IMG/VR virus record: IMGVR_UViG_3300042485_000002
Location: 1-27,152 of that record
Length of the DNA: 27,152 bases
Reading direction: 5' to 3' (one strand)
Origin: a virus
Shown here: positions 8,391 to 15,305 of the stretch, piece after piece
Layout of the letters: every line of letters begins with the position of its first letter
Position numbering within the stretch: the stretch's first letter is position 1
The notes under the pieces: model-generated
Database searches by the model: none
What the model saw: only the letters and a program-made list of their open reading frames with translations
Told to the model about the DNA's origin: nothing
Made by a program: the position numbers and the translations under genes

Positions 8391-8885
8391 ATGGCTTTAC
8401 CAAACAAAGTTCTTCCCGGTTTTAGCGCGGCTCTGTACGCACAGCCCGGAGCCACACCTACTCCTTTGACTACTACTCAGTTGTCCTTGGTTGCAAGTGT
8501 TAGCCCATTGGCTGTTATTGGCAACCTAATTCCTGTTGAAGCAATCCCTGCTTTCGGCATGGATGATGCTGTTGCCAGTTTCAGTGTGGCTGGTTCGCGT
8601 CAATCTGACAAGATCCCGGTTCAGGCGGCTCCTACATCCATGACCATTACTGCTGCATGGAACCCTGCTGACACCAACTTGTTGCTGATGCGTGCTGATG
8701 CCTATTCTGGGGTCATTGACCGCACTTTCATTGTCTCGGCTACCGAGGGTGCAAACATCGTCTATTACGCCTTCAACGGGCGTGTAGGTCAGTTCCAAGT
8801 GGATGCCGCTCCCGGTGCAGAAGCCAAGGCTACATTCACTATCCATCCCCGTGGCAATCAGTACGGTTGGTCCAACAACGCTTAA
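8391..8885 (+). CDS. Tail tube protein, copy 1
   Basis: The 164-residue protein lies where lambda-type phages carry the major tail subunit, between tail terminator and tail chaperones. It is beta-rich with a conserved core IPAFGMDDAVASF, AGSRQSDKIP, SMTITAAWNP, RADAYSGVIDRTF and YAFNGRVGQF, ending in FTIHPRGNQYGWSNNA. The next gene is a close paralogue. The ATG follows a GAAGGA ribosome binding site. It is probably the more highly expressed subunit because it comes first, but which copy dominates the tube cannot be decided from sequence. Confidence 0.8.
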   Translation: MALPNKVLPGFSAALYAQPGATPTPLTTTQLSLVASVSPLAVIGNLIPVEAIPAFGMDDAVASFSVAGSRQSDKIPVQAAPTSMTITAAWNPADTNLLLMRADAYSGVIDRTFIVSATEGANIVYYAFNGRVGQFQVDAAPGAEAKATFTIHPRGNQYGWSNNA

Positions 8886-8894
8886 GGAGTCATC

Positions 8895-9413
8895 ATGGCT
8901 ATCCCTGCAAAAGTTCTTCCCGGTTTTGCCGCATCGTTGTGGATGCAATCGGCTGCGACTCCAACTCCATTGACAACCGCTAACCTGTCTGTGTGGGTTG
9001 CTCAAGTTACCACCATTGTTGGCACTTCAGCTAACGGCACTGGCGCATCTGGTGTTGCTGTGCCTGTTGAAGCAATCCCTGCCTTTGGTATGGATGATGC
9101 GGTGGCAAGTTTCGGTGTTGCTGGCTCCCGTCAAAGCGACAAGATTCCTGTGCAAGCGGCTCCGACTAGCATGACTATCACTGCTGCTTGGAATCCTTCC
9201 GATGCGGCGTTGCTCCAGATTCGTGCTGACGCTTATTCTGGTGTTGTTGACCGCACTTTCGTGGTTGCAGCAGTTGAAAGCACAAACACTGTTGCTTATG
9301 CGTTTAACGGTCGTGTTGGTCAATTCCAAATTGACTCTGCACCCGGCGCTGAAGCCAAATGCACATTCACTATTCATCCACGGGGCAACCAGTACGGCTG
9401 GTCGAACAACTGA
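8895..9413 (+). CDS. Tail tube protein, copy 2 (tandem paralogue)
   Basis: The 172-residue protein is a paralogue of copy 1. From VEAIPAFGMDD to the end about 98 of 115 residues are identical by hand alignment. The N-terminal parts (before residue about 55) are more diverged, with an extra Gly-, Ala- and Ser-rich insertion in this copy (VGTSANGTGASG). An AAGGAGT ribosome binding site lies in the 9-base gap between the copies. The stop overlaps the next start as TGATG. The two may mix in the tube, or one may be used at the tip or collar of the tail; this is inference. Confidence 0.8.
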   Translation: MAIPAKVLPGFAASLWMQSAATPTPLTTANLSVWVAQVTTIVGTSANGTGASGVAVPVEAIPAFGMDDAVASFGVAGSRQSDKIPVQAAPTSMTITAAWNPSDAALLQIRADAYSGVVDRTFVVAAVESTNTVAYAFNGRVGQFQIDSAPGAEAKCTFTIHPRGNQYGWSNN

Positions 9414-9625
9414 TGAAAGTCTCTGACGCAATCGAAGCAATTGTGACCAGCTACGGCGACATTAATCTTGTTGCCCGTGGCATGGTGGTGGATGCTGCGG
9501 AGCTTGCCAAGGCCACAGCCAAACCTGACACAGCAGAAGCCATTGCTTTGGCTTTGCTAAAGAAGTACAACGTGACTGCTCCCGTAGTGGTCATTGAAGA
9601 AGTCCCTCCAGACACAACAGAGTAA
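9413..9625 (+). CDS. Small protein after the tail tube genes, function unknown
   Basis: The start is placed at 9413, where ATG overlaps the tail tube stop (TGATG). An open frame extends 54 bases further upstream but inside the tail tube gene, and coupling makes the later start more likely. The product is 70 residues, mostly Ala- and Val-rich with a helical N-terminal half (DAIEAIVTSYG, DAAELAKATAK) and a Pro/Glu/Thr-rich C-terminal end. No family was recognised. Its place between the tube and chaperone genes suggests a tail assembly or connector role, as far as position can tell. Confidence 0.65.
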   Translation: MKVSDAIEAIVTSYGDINLVARGMVVDAAELAKATAKPDTAEAIALALLKKYNVTAPVVVIEEVPPDTTE

Positions 9626-9631
9626 AAAGAT

Positions 9632-9853
9632 ATGATAGTAAAAGACAGTAATGACCTTCTAAACTTCCTTGTAGCCCAATCCGATTCTTCAAAGAATTGG
9701 TTTGGGTTTCAACAACAGAGAATCACGGCGATTGCTCTTGCACATGACATTGCAAGGTATCACGCTGATAAGATGACTCCTGACGAGGTGGTGGATTACG
9801 CCATCAGCGTCAATGAGTCGATTTACCACAAGATCATTAAAGCCACACGATAA
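9632..9853 (+). CDS. Small helical protein before the tail chaperones, function unknown
   Basis: A 73-residue ORF starts six bases after the previous stop and ends three bases before the chaperone gene. The sequence is predicted helical, with SSKNWFGFQQQRITAIALAHDIARYHADKMTPDEVVDYA as its main body split around residues 20-58, and no membrane segment. Its spacing and direction fit the operon. No domain was recognised. With the preceding gene it forms a pair of small unknown ORFs at a point where lambda has none. Confidence 0.65.
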   Translation: MIVKDSNDLLNFLVAQSDSSKNWFGFQQQRITAIALAHDIARYHADKMTPDEVVDYAISVNESIYHKIIKATR

Positions 9854-9856
9854 ACC

Positions 9857-10309
9857 ATGACAAAACTTACATCTGCCTTTGGCGAAATCCCCAATCTGCG
9901 TACCAAGTCTTTTGAGCTTGCTGGATACAACTTCAAGGTTCGTGTTCCGCTGACAAAAGAGCTTGATGCTATGCAAGATCGCATCGAGAAGTTTGACCAA
10001 GCCGAATTCCAAAAACGCTTTGACAAGATGACAGCATCTTTTCGCACTGGCACTTTTGATGGTGTTGTAGTGACGGATGATGATGTGGTTGTTGAAGGTC
10101 GCTCTACCAAAGAGTTGGTTCAAACCATCTTGCAGATGGAAAACAGAATGGTTGAGTACATCAGGCTGTTGGTTCCTGTAAATGGGACGCTTGATGAAAT
10201 CACTTATGAAGATATTGAGGCTGAGTGGCCCACTGCCGTTCAGTTAGAAGTCCTTGCCAAAATCTCTGAGGCAATTCAGCCCGGTTACAAGGACTCTCGA
10301 AAAAACTAA
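9857..10309 (+). CDS. Tail assembly chaperone G
   Basis: The 150-residue protein corresponds to lambda gpG, the short chaperone made in excess that coats the tape measure protein during tail assembly. It begins with a beta-rich part (FELAGYNFKVRVPLTKE), continues with charged helices (ALDEFY-like segment KELDAMQDRIEKFD), and ends with helix LEVLAKISEAIQP. The last codons before the stop are CGA AAA AAC TAA, which contain a canonical -1 slippery heptamer. It lies just before the frameshift extension and one gene before the tape measure gene's partner, which supports the assignment more than sequence similarity does. Confidence 0.8.
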   Translation: MTKLTSAFGEIPNLRTKSFELAGYNFKVRVPLTKELDAMQDRIEKFDQAEFQKRFDKMTASFRTGTFDGVVVTDDDVVVEGRSTKELVQTILQMENRMVEYIRLLVPVNGTLDEITYEDIEAEWPTAVQLEVLAKISEAIQPGYKDSRKN

Positions 10310-10650
10310 TCTGGGACATTCACCTGCAAGCCAGAGCGTATGTTTACGCTCATGGTGGGTGTCCTGATGATGTTCCTGTAGACGATATGCGGAATATCGA
10401 GATTATGTTGTCGGATGGTATGTTAGGTAACAAAGCTATTTTGCTGGCTTTGAGTTCCTTGACCACAGGCAACTTAAACTCGAAAATACAAAAGACGACA
10501 AGACCGTTTACGATGAAAGATGTTCTTCCATCAACGCACGAATACATTGTCCCGCCGCTGACAAAGGAACAACAGCAAGAGCAAGCCAGCAAGCAATTGA
10601 TGGCATTCTTGGCTACTAGACCGGGTTCGGAGGCTTACCTGAAAGAGTAG
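9857..10650 (+). CDS. Tail assembly chaperone GT, made by -1 frameshift
   Basis: Slippage at the A AAA AAC heptamer (10300-10306) moves ribosomes into the -1 frame, which is open from 10306 to a TAG at 10648-10650. The fusion would be 264 residues: the 150 of G plus a 114-residue T extension beginning LIWDIHLQARAYVYAHGGCP. The extension is open without an internal stop across the junction, and its size is close to lambda gpGT. The T part normally links the tape measure to the tube subunit. An in-frame ATG at 10387 exists but lacks a convincing ribosome binding site, so a separate gene there is unlikely. Confidence 0.85.
10289..10306 (+). promoter_or_regulatory. Programmed -1 ribosomal frameshift site
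   Basis: The heptamer A AAA AAC at 10300-10306 is in the correct phase (CGA AAA AAC), and the zero-frame stop TAA follows immediately. A Shine-Dalgarno-like AAGGA sits at 10289-10293, six bases upstream, as in bacterial sites where an upstream pairing stimulates slippage. The arrangement is a textbook pattern for G/GT tail chaperones. Confidence 0.88.
10334..10351 (+). promoter_or_regulatory. Hairpin downstream of the frameshift site
   Basis: A perfect 7-bp stem, GAGCGTA at 10334-10340 pairing with TACGCTC at 10345-10351, closes a TGTT loop. It starts 27 bases after the slippery heptamer, which is further than the usual 5-9 bases for a frameshift stimulator. It could help in combination with other pairing, or be incidental to the coding sequence. 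Confidence 0.4.
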
Positions 10651-10651
10651 C

Positions 10652-11167
10652 ATGGCTCAACACATTGATACGCAAGGCTTTGAAGGCAAGGACATGAAGT
10701 TCCAGCTTTCAGGCTTTGCTGAGTTTGAGCAGCAAATCATTGACCTTGCCAATGGGTTCAAGATGGATGTGGTGCTCAAGCAAACGCTTGCCAAGGCCGC
10801 TGAAGAATCCATGCAAAGCGTTTATTACGCTGCCCTAGCCTATGCCCCCTACGACAACGAAAAGCCTCGTAGCGCCTACAGTCCGTTTCACATGAGGGAT
10901 ACCCTCAAGCTAAAGTCCCGGCTTACAACTCCCAACGACAGAGAAGCACCTAGCATTAGCGAAAACTCTGTTGTCTTGGCAATTGTTTCTGTCAAACGCA
11001 GTGCTGTTTCTTTAGCGCAAGAGTACGGCACATCTAAAATACCTGCACGACCATTTTTGCGTCCAGCACTGCAATATGGGGCTACAACTGTCATCAATGA
11101 TTTGAAGGACAGTCTTGGTAGGATAATTCCAGAATACGCGCAAAAACTCGCTAGAAAGAGGAAGTAA
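10652..11167 (+). CDS. HK97 gp10-like neck/minor tail protein
   Basis: The 171-residue protein has the pattern of the HK97 gp10 group: an N-terminal LSGFAEFEQQIIDLA helix, a central AALAYAPYD segment followed by a MRDTLK motif, and a C-terminal VSLAQEYGTSKIPARPFLRPALQ in which 'EYGT...PARPFLRPA' is the diagnostic stretch. In most relatives this gene lies between the head-closure and tail-terminator genes, so its position between the chaperones and the tape measure is unusual. It starts one base after the T-extension stop and its TAA overlaps the next start. Confidence 0.8.
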   Translation: MAQHIDTQGFEGKDMKFQLSGFAEFEQQIIDLANGFKMDVVLKQTLAKAAEESMQSVYYAALAYAPYDNEKPRSAYSPFHMRDTLKLKSRLTTPNDREAPSISENSVVLAIVSVKRSAVSLAQEYGTSKIPARPFLRPALQYGATTVINDLKDSLGRIIPEYAQKLARKRK

Positions 11168-13593
11168 TGGCAACTCATCAAAACGCAGCAACATTGGGGA
11201 TTGCTCTTGATCTTCAGATGGGCAACTTTGCTACGGAAGCGCAAAAGGTCGCTTACGAAACGCAAAAGATGAAGAACGCCATTGCGCGGGAAATGAAGGC
11301 GGCTGATAAAGAAATTCAGTCGCTAAAGTATGCAACAGAAGATTACGGCAAGGTTGTTAGCAAGGTCACGCAAATTGAGCGTGAGTTGTCTAGTGGGCGT
11401 TTAAAAGACATTAAAGGCACAGACAAAGCAGCGCAACTTTTGGCACAGGCTGCGGCTTACGACAAAATTGCAATGTCGGCAAAAAATGCTGCTGGCGCTC
11501 AGTTCAAAATGAACGAGCAACAAAAAATTCAACTTACTTATCAAACCACTGATTTCTTTACACAGATTGCTTCTGGTCAAAGCCCGTTTATTGCAGCGTT
11601 GCAACAGGGTGGTCAGTTAAAAGATGTGATGGGTGGTATTCGGCCTATGTTTCAAGCCATAGGGTCTTTGCTTACGCCATTTACAGTTGGGATGACCGCT
11701 GCGGCTGCATCTGTTGGTGCGCTTGCTTACTCTTTTATCAATGCAGATAAGGAGTCAGCAGCATTTCGCGATAACATGATTTTGACGGGTCGATACGCTG
11801 GAGTAACTGAATCACAAGTAGTTGCCTTGTCGCAAAAACTTGGCACTGACTTAAATGTTGGCTACTCCAAAGCAAACGATGTAATTCTTGCGCTTGTTAG
11901 TTCTGGTAAATTTACATCAGCAGTTATTGATGACATGAGTAAAGTCATCTTGCAGTTTTCTAAGCTGTCTGGTGTTGACGCAAAAGAAGCTGCTCAGAAG
12001 TTGATGGGCGCATTTGATGGCACTGCTGCGTCTGTTCGCTCACTCAATTCGCAATACAACTTTTTGACCTTGGAACAATACAAACAAATTGTTGCATATG
12101 AAAAAGCAGGTAAAGCACAAGAAGCAATTAAGTTAGGCGTTAAGGCTTTTGGTGACAGCATTGATGGTCAAGTGCGTGATCTTGGTACGCTTGAAAGGGC
12201 TTGGAAGGCAGTTGGAGAAGCGGTCACTTACGTTAAAGATGCAATTCTTAGTATTGGCAGAAATTCAGATCAAGATAAATTGGTCAAATTAGCCGAAGAC
12301 ATTGAACGCATTTCTTCTGACATTGGTGGTACTGACACTCAAAGCATTGCTAACAGATCAAATAACAAAAAATTGTTGAAGGAAAAGATGGATGATTATC
12401 TTGCTCTTTCAAAGAAGATGCAAGATGACGTTGCTGCGGCGCAAATTGCCTCAGACAAAAAAGTAGCCGATCAAAAAGGAATAACTGATTTGGCTAAATA
12501 TGGGTCAATGCTGATAAGCAAAGACTTTGAAGTAGAAAAAGCAAAAGCTGATGCTGCTTATAAATTTGCTGAACGTGGCAAAAATGAAATTGAAAAGTTA
12601 GAGCTTGAATCACAGAAAAAGATTGCTGATGCTGCTTTGGAAATGCGTCAAAAGAATCAACAAGAAGACGGTAGAGCTACAGCACAAAACCTTGAAATTT
12701 ACAATAGTAAAGTTCTTATTGCTGAGACTGAACTTGCAGAAAAGAAAAGACAGATCAATGCAAAAAGAATGATTGCTCAATACAACGATGAAGAAGCAGC
12801 GGCAAATGAATTTAACACTGCATGGGCTATTGAAAACAATCGCAGAGGTGCTTTAGTTGTTGGCGCACAAAACCAAACTCGCGATATGGAATTTCAACGC
12901 GAATCGCTTGAGTTGAAATACAAAATGATTTATGCAACAGAGCAAGAGCAAAGGCTTGCTCAAATTTCTCTGGAATACGCTCGTAAGCGCAAAGAAGTTG
13001 AAGGCCAAGACCCACTTGTATTAAAAGAACTTAACAAGCAAGAAGAAATTGCAAAAATGTTTGTGACTATGGATGAGTCTGCCAAGCGCACACAGCAAGT
13101 ATTTGACAGCGTGTTTGGCAACTTGTCTTCTGCCATTGACAACTTTGTCAAGACAGGCAAATTGAGCATGAAAGACTTGGCTCGTAGCATCATTCAGGAT
13201 TTGATTGCTATCCAAATGAAAGCTGCTGTGATGCGCTTTTTAGGTGCGGCTTTTGGTCTTGCAACTGGCCCTAACGCATCAAATGACGGTTGGTTTGCAA
13301 ATGTCTATCAGGCAACGGCAGCAACGCCAAAAGCCACAGGTGGCCCTGTGAGCGCAGGTAGCCCGTACATCGTAGGAGAACGTGGGCCAGAATTGTTTAT
13401 GCCATCTGGCTCTGGGACAATCATTCCAAACAATCAGATGGGCATGGGAAGCACCACCAACGTCACAAACAACTACATCAATGCCATTGACGTTAAGTCG
13501 TTTGAAGATCGTTTGCTTGGTAGCTCAAACACTATTTGGGCGGCTAACCAATACGCCAACAAAAACCTGTCTACTAATTTCGGGAGAACTTGA
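11167..13593 (+). CDS. Tape measure protein (lambda gpH-like)
   Basis: The 808-residue protein sets tail length and is ejected with the DNA. The N-terminal part (to about residue 110) is helical. Residues about 128-155 carry the TMP_2-type sequence FFTQIASGQSPFIAALQQGG, and residues 168-191 are a hydrophobic segment. A block to about residue 360 resembles lambda gpH (TGRYAGVTESQV, AQKLMGAFDG). Residues about 370-640 are charged, coiled-coil rich and AT-rich in DNA. The C-terminal part contains KLSMKDLARSIIQDLIAIQMKAA and the conserved VGERGPELFMPSGSGTI (about residue 737). Length is typical of a mid-sized siphophage tail. The start overlaps the previous stop. Confidence 0.92.
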   Translation: MATHQNAATLGIALDLQMGNFATEAQKVAYETQKMKNAIAREMKAADKEIQSLKYATEDYGKVVSKVTQIERELSSGRLKDIKGTDKAAQLLAQAAAYDKIAMSAKNAAGAQFKMNEQQKIQLTYQTTDFFTQIASGQSPFIAALQQGGQLKDVMGGIRPMFQAIGSLLTPFTVGMTAAAASVGALAYSFINADKESAAFRDNMILTGRYAGVTESQVVALSQKLGTDLNVGYSKANDVILALVSSGKFTSAVIDDMSKVILQFSKLSGVDAKEAAQKLMGAFDGTAASVRSLNSQYNFLTLEQYKQIVAYEKAGKAQEAIKLGVKAFGDSIDGQVRDLGTLERAWKAVGEAVTYVKDAILSIGRNSDQDKLVKLAEDIERISSDIGGTDTQSIANRSNNKKLLKEKMDDYLALSKKMQDDVAAAQIASDKKVADQKGITDLAKYGSMLISKDFEVEKAKADAAYKFAERGKNEIEKLELESQKKIADAALEMRQKNQQEDGRATAQNLEIYNSKVLIAETELAEKKRQINAKRMIAQYNDEEAAANEFNTAWAIENNRRGALVVGAQNQTRDMEFQRESLELKYKMIYATEQEQRLAQISLEYARKRKEVEGQDPLVLKELNKQEEIAKMFVTMDESAKRTQQVFDSVFGNLSSAIDNFVKTGKLSMKDLARSIIQDLIAIQMKAAVMRFLGAAFGLATGPNASNDGWFANVYQATAATPKATGGPVSAGSPYIVGERGPELFMPSGSGTIIPNNQMGMGSTTNVTNNYINAIDVKSFEDRLLGSSNTIWAANQYANKNLSTNFGRT

Positions 13594-14228
13594 TGACATT
13601 TCAGGCTGTGTTTGAAATTCAGCAGTCCATGACTGTTAACAACCGTAGAACTGTAGGGCAGCAGGTCAGTCGATCAGGTCAAATGCGTGTAGCTCAGTAT
13701 CTGACTGCTGTGCCGTGGGTGTTCACTGTTATGCCACACAACTATTTGGCCTATGCAACCTCTCGTCAGATCATTCAAACGATTGACAACCTTGACAGGC
13801 AGTTGCCAGAAACAATTACTTTTAACAGCGCAAACTTATCTTGGTTTACGCGATACCAAGGTGGTGCGGCTACAACCCCAACAACAGTAACGCTAGGCGC
13901 TACACCTGCCGCCAACTCACAAACCTTGTCGTTGGCTAATTTACCTGCATCTACTGGCGCTATTTTTAAGGCTGGTGATTTCATAATGATTGGCGGCTAC
14001 AGCTACAAGATAACTGCTGATGTACCCTACACTGGTGCAACTGCAACTGTGAGCATTCATAGACCTGTTATTGGTTCGCCTGTATCTGGTGCTGCTGTGG
14101 CTTGCGGCAACAATTGCACGTTTACGGTCTTGGCAGAAAAGTGTCCTACCTATACACTAACGCCATATCCAGCAAGCGCACTTGTCAACTGGGATGATGC
14201 GTTTGTATTTAGAGAGAATATTACATGA
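13593..14228 (+). CDS. Minor tail protein (lambda M position)
   Basis: The start is taken as the ATG at 13593, which overlaps the tape measure stop (TGATG) and has GGGAG seven bases upstream; a TTG one codon earlier is less likely. The 211-residue product is beta-rich. Residues about 60-85 (NSANLSWFTRYQGG) are followed by a Thr/Ala-rich linker. Then comes a compact module AGDFIMIGGYSYKITADV and SIHRPVIGSPVSGA, which resembles the 'GD-x-I-x-ItG' modules of distal tail proteins. It directly follows the tape measure as lambda M does. The exact equivalence is inferred from order. Confidence 0.65.
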   Translation: MTFQAVFEIQQSMTVNNRRTVGQQVSRSGQMRVAQYLTAVPWVFTVMPHNYLAYATSRQIIQTIDNLDRQLPETITFNSANLSWFTRYQGGAATTPTTVTLGATPAANSQTLSLANLPASTGAIFKAGDFIMIGGYSYKITADVPYTGATATVSIHRPVIGSPVSGAAVACGNNCTFTVLAEKCPTYTLTPYPASALVNWDDAFVFRENIT

Positions 14229-14860
14229 GTACAACAATGACAGCGTTGGATAGTTCGTCTATCCGACATGGCGAGTTTATTCGGCTAACAATGCCGTCTA
14301 ACACCTACACTTTTTGCAATGCTGCTGCACCTATTACGGTAAGTGGCATCACCTTTTCAAACCTTGGCAGTCTGTTGCAGCTTTCTGATATCAAGCGTGA
14401 CATTAAGGCCAACAGTTCTGACTTGAGCATTTCGCTAACAGGTGTTGATGGAACAAACGTATCAATCGTTTTGGGGTCTGACATTAAAGGATCGCGCATT
14501 GAAGTTTGGCGCGGCTTTATGGACTCAAACAATCAGATCATTACAACACCTACGTTGCAGTTTTTCAAACGCTATCAGGGCATTGTTTCCAACTATTCAA
14601 TCACAGAAGATTGGAACGAGCAACTTAGAATTCGTGTGGCAACTGTAGGTTTGTCTTGCGCTTCTTTCCGCACGATCTTGGAAAACAGGGTTGGCGGTGT
14701 TCGCACTACTCCTAAGATTTGGCAAGCCTTCTATCCCGGCGACAACAGCATGAACCGAGTTCCATCTATTGCAGGCTCATACTTTGATTTTGGTGGTGAG
14801 CCAACATCAGGCAGTCAAGCAGTTACACAAGCACCATCACAAAGACGATTCGGCATATGA
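14225..14860 (+). CDS. Minor tail / distal hub protein (lambda L position, DUF2163-like)
   Basis: The 211-residue protein contains the pattern of DUF2163-like hub proteins: SLTGVDGTNVSIVL, SRIEVWRGFMD, FKRYQGIVSNYSITEDW and, near the C-terminus, RTTPKIWQAFYPGDNSMNRVP. Such proteins build the tail tip below the distal tail ring. Lambda L normally has a C-terminal Fe-S domain; only two non-clustered cysteines are visible here, so that feature appears absent. Start and preceding stop overlap as ATGA, and the end overlaps the next gene in the same way. Confidence 0.65.
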   Translation: MSTTMTALDSSSIRHGEFIRLTMPSNTYTFCNAAAPITVSGITFSNLGSLLQLSDIKRDIKANSSDLSISLTGVDGTNVSIVLGSDIKGSRIEVWRGFMDSNNQIITTPTLQFFKRYQGIVSNYSITEDWNEQLRIRVATVGLSCASFRTILENRVGGVRTTPKIWQAFYPGDNSMNRVPSIAGSYFDFGGEPTSGSQAVTQAPSQRRFGI

Positions 14861-15303
14861 TTCGACTTGCAACAAGATACGACATTCCAAGATTGCTAGA
14901 GTTTGTAGAGGCTTACTCAAAAGAATACCCTGTCAACATTCTTGGCGACACGACAAGACATTCAGTTAAGCACGTTGAGCAATTGTTGTTCTCAATTATT
15001 AATGGTCGTGGTTTTATCTTAATTGATAAGCACATGACCGGAACTTTGATTGCTATTAAGCAAAACAACATCTGGTGTCCTGACGTTGTAGAGCTGCATG
15101 AGTTGTTGTGGTGGGTAGACCATGAACACAGAAACAATCTAATTGGTGGCAAGCTGTGGATTGAATACGACAAAATAGCCAGTAAACTGCTTAATGATGG
15201 TGCTATACATTGCGCCTACACATCAGTTTCAGCAAATGGCCCATTAATAAATTACACCAAGCGCGGATACAAAGCTGTCGGCGCTAGTTTCGTGAAGGAA
15301 TAG
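14857..15303 (+). CDS. GNAT-fold acetyltransferase in the tail module
   Basis: The 148-residue protein reads as a GCN5-related N-acetyltransferase. Its start RLATRYDIPRLLEFVEAY is the usual beta1-alpha1 of the fold. Strands GFILIDKHMTGTLIAI follow, then VELHELLWWV, then a loop and helix RNNLIGGKLWIEYDKIA where acetyl-CoA binds in this family. A final YTKRGYKAVGASF matches motif B (Y-x-K-x-GY). The pyrophosphate loop is slightly degenerate relative to R-x-x-G-x-G/A. The gene sits where lambda has K (a peptidase) and just before J, with ATGA overlap to the gene before. It may acetylate a tail or host component, but the substrate is unknown. Confidence 0.75.
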   Translation: MIRLATRYDIPRLLEFVEAYSKEYPVNILGDTTRHSVKHVEQLLFSIINGRGFILIDKHMTGTLIAIKQNNIWCPDVVELHELLWWVDHEHRNNLIGGKLWIEYDKIASKLLNDGAIHCAYTSVSANGPLINYTKRGYKAVGASFVKE

Positions 15304-15305
15304 AC

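Noticed and set aside
9359-9412. Earlier in-frame start for the small gene after the tail tube
   Set aside because: It lies within the tail tube gene. The TGATG overlap at 9411-9415 is the usual coupling pattern in this operon.
10387-10650. Separate gene starting at ATG 10387
   Set aside because: The frame is open upstream to the slippery heptamer, and no good ribosome binding site precedes this ATG; it is better read as the T part of GT.
13590-13595. TTG start one codon before the minor tail gene
   Set aside because: The ATG at 13593 overlaps the tape measure stop and has a well-spaced GGGAG site, so it is the better start.
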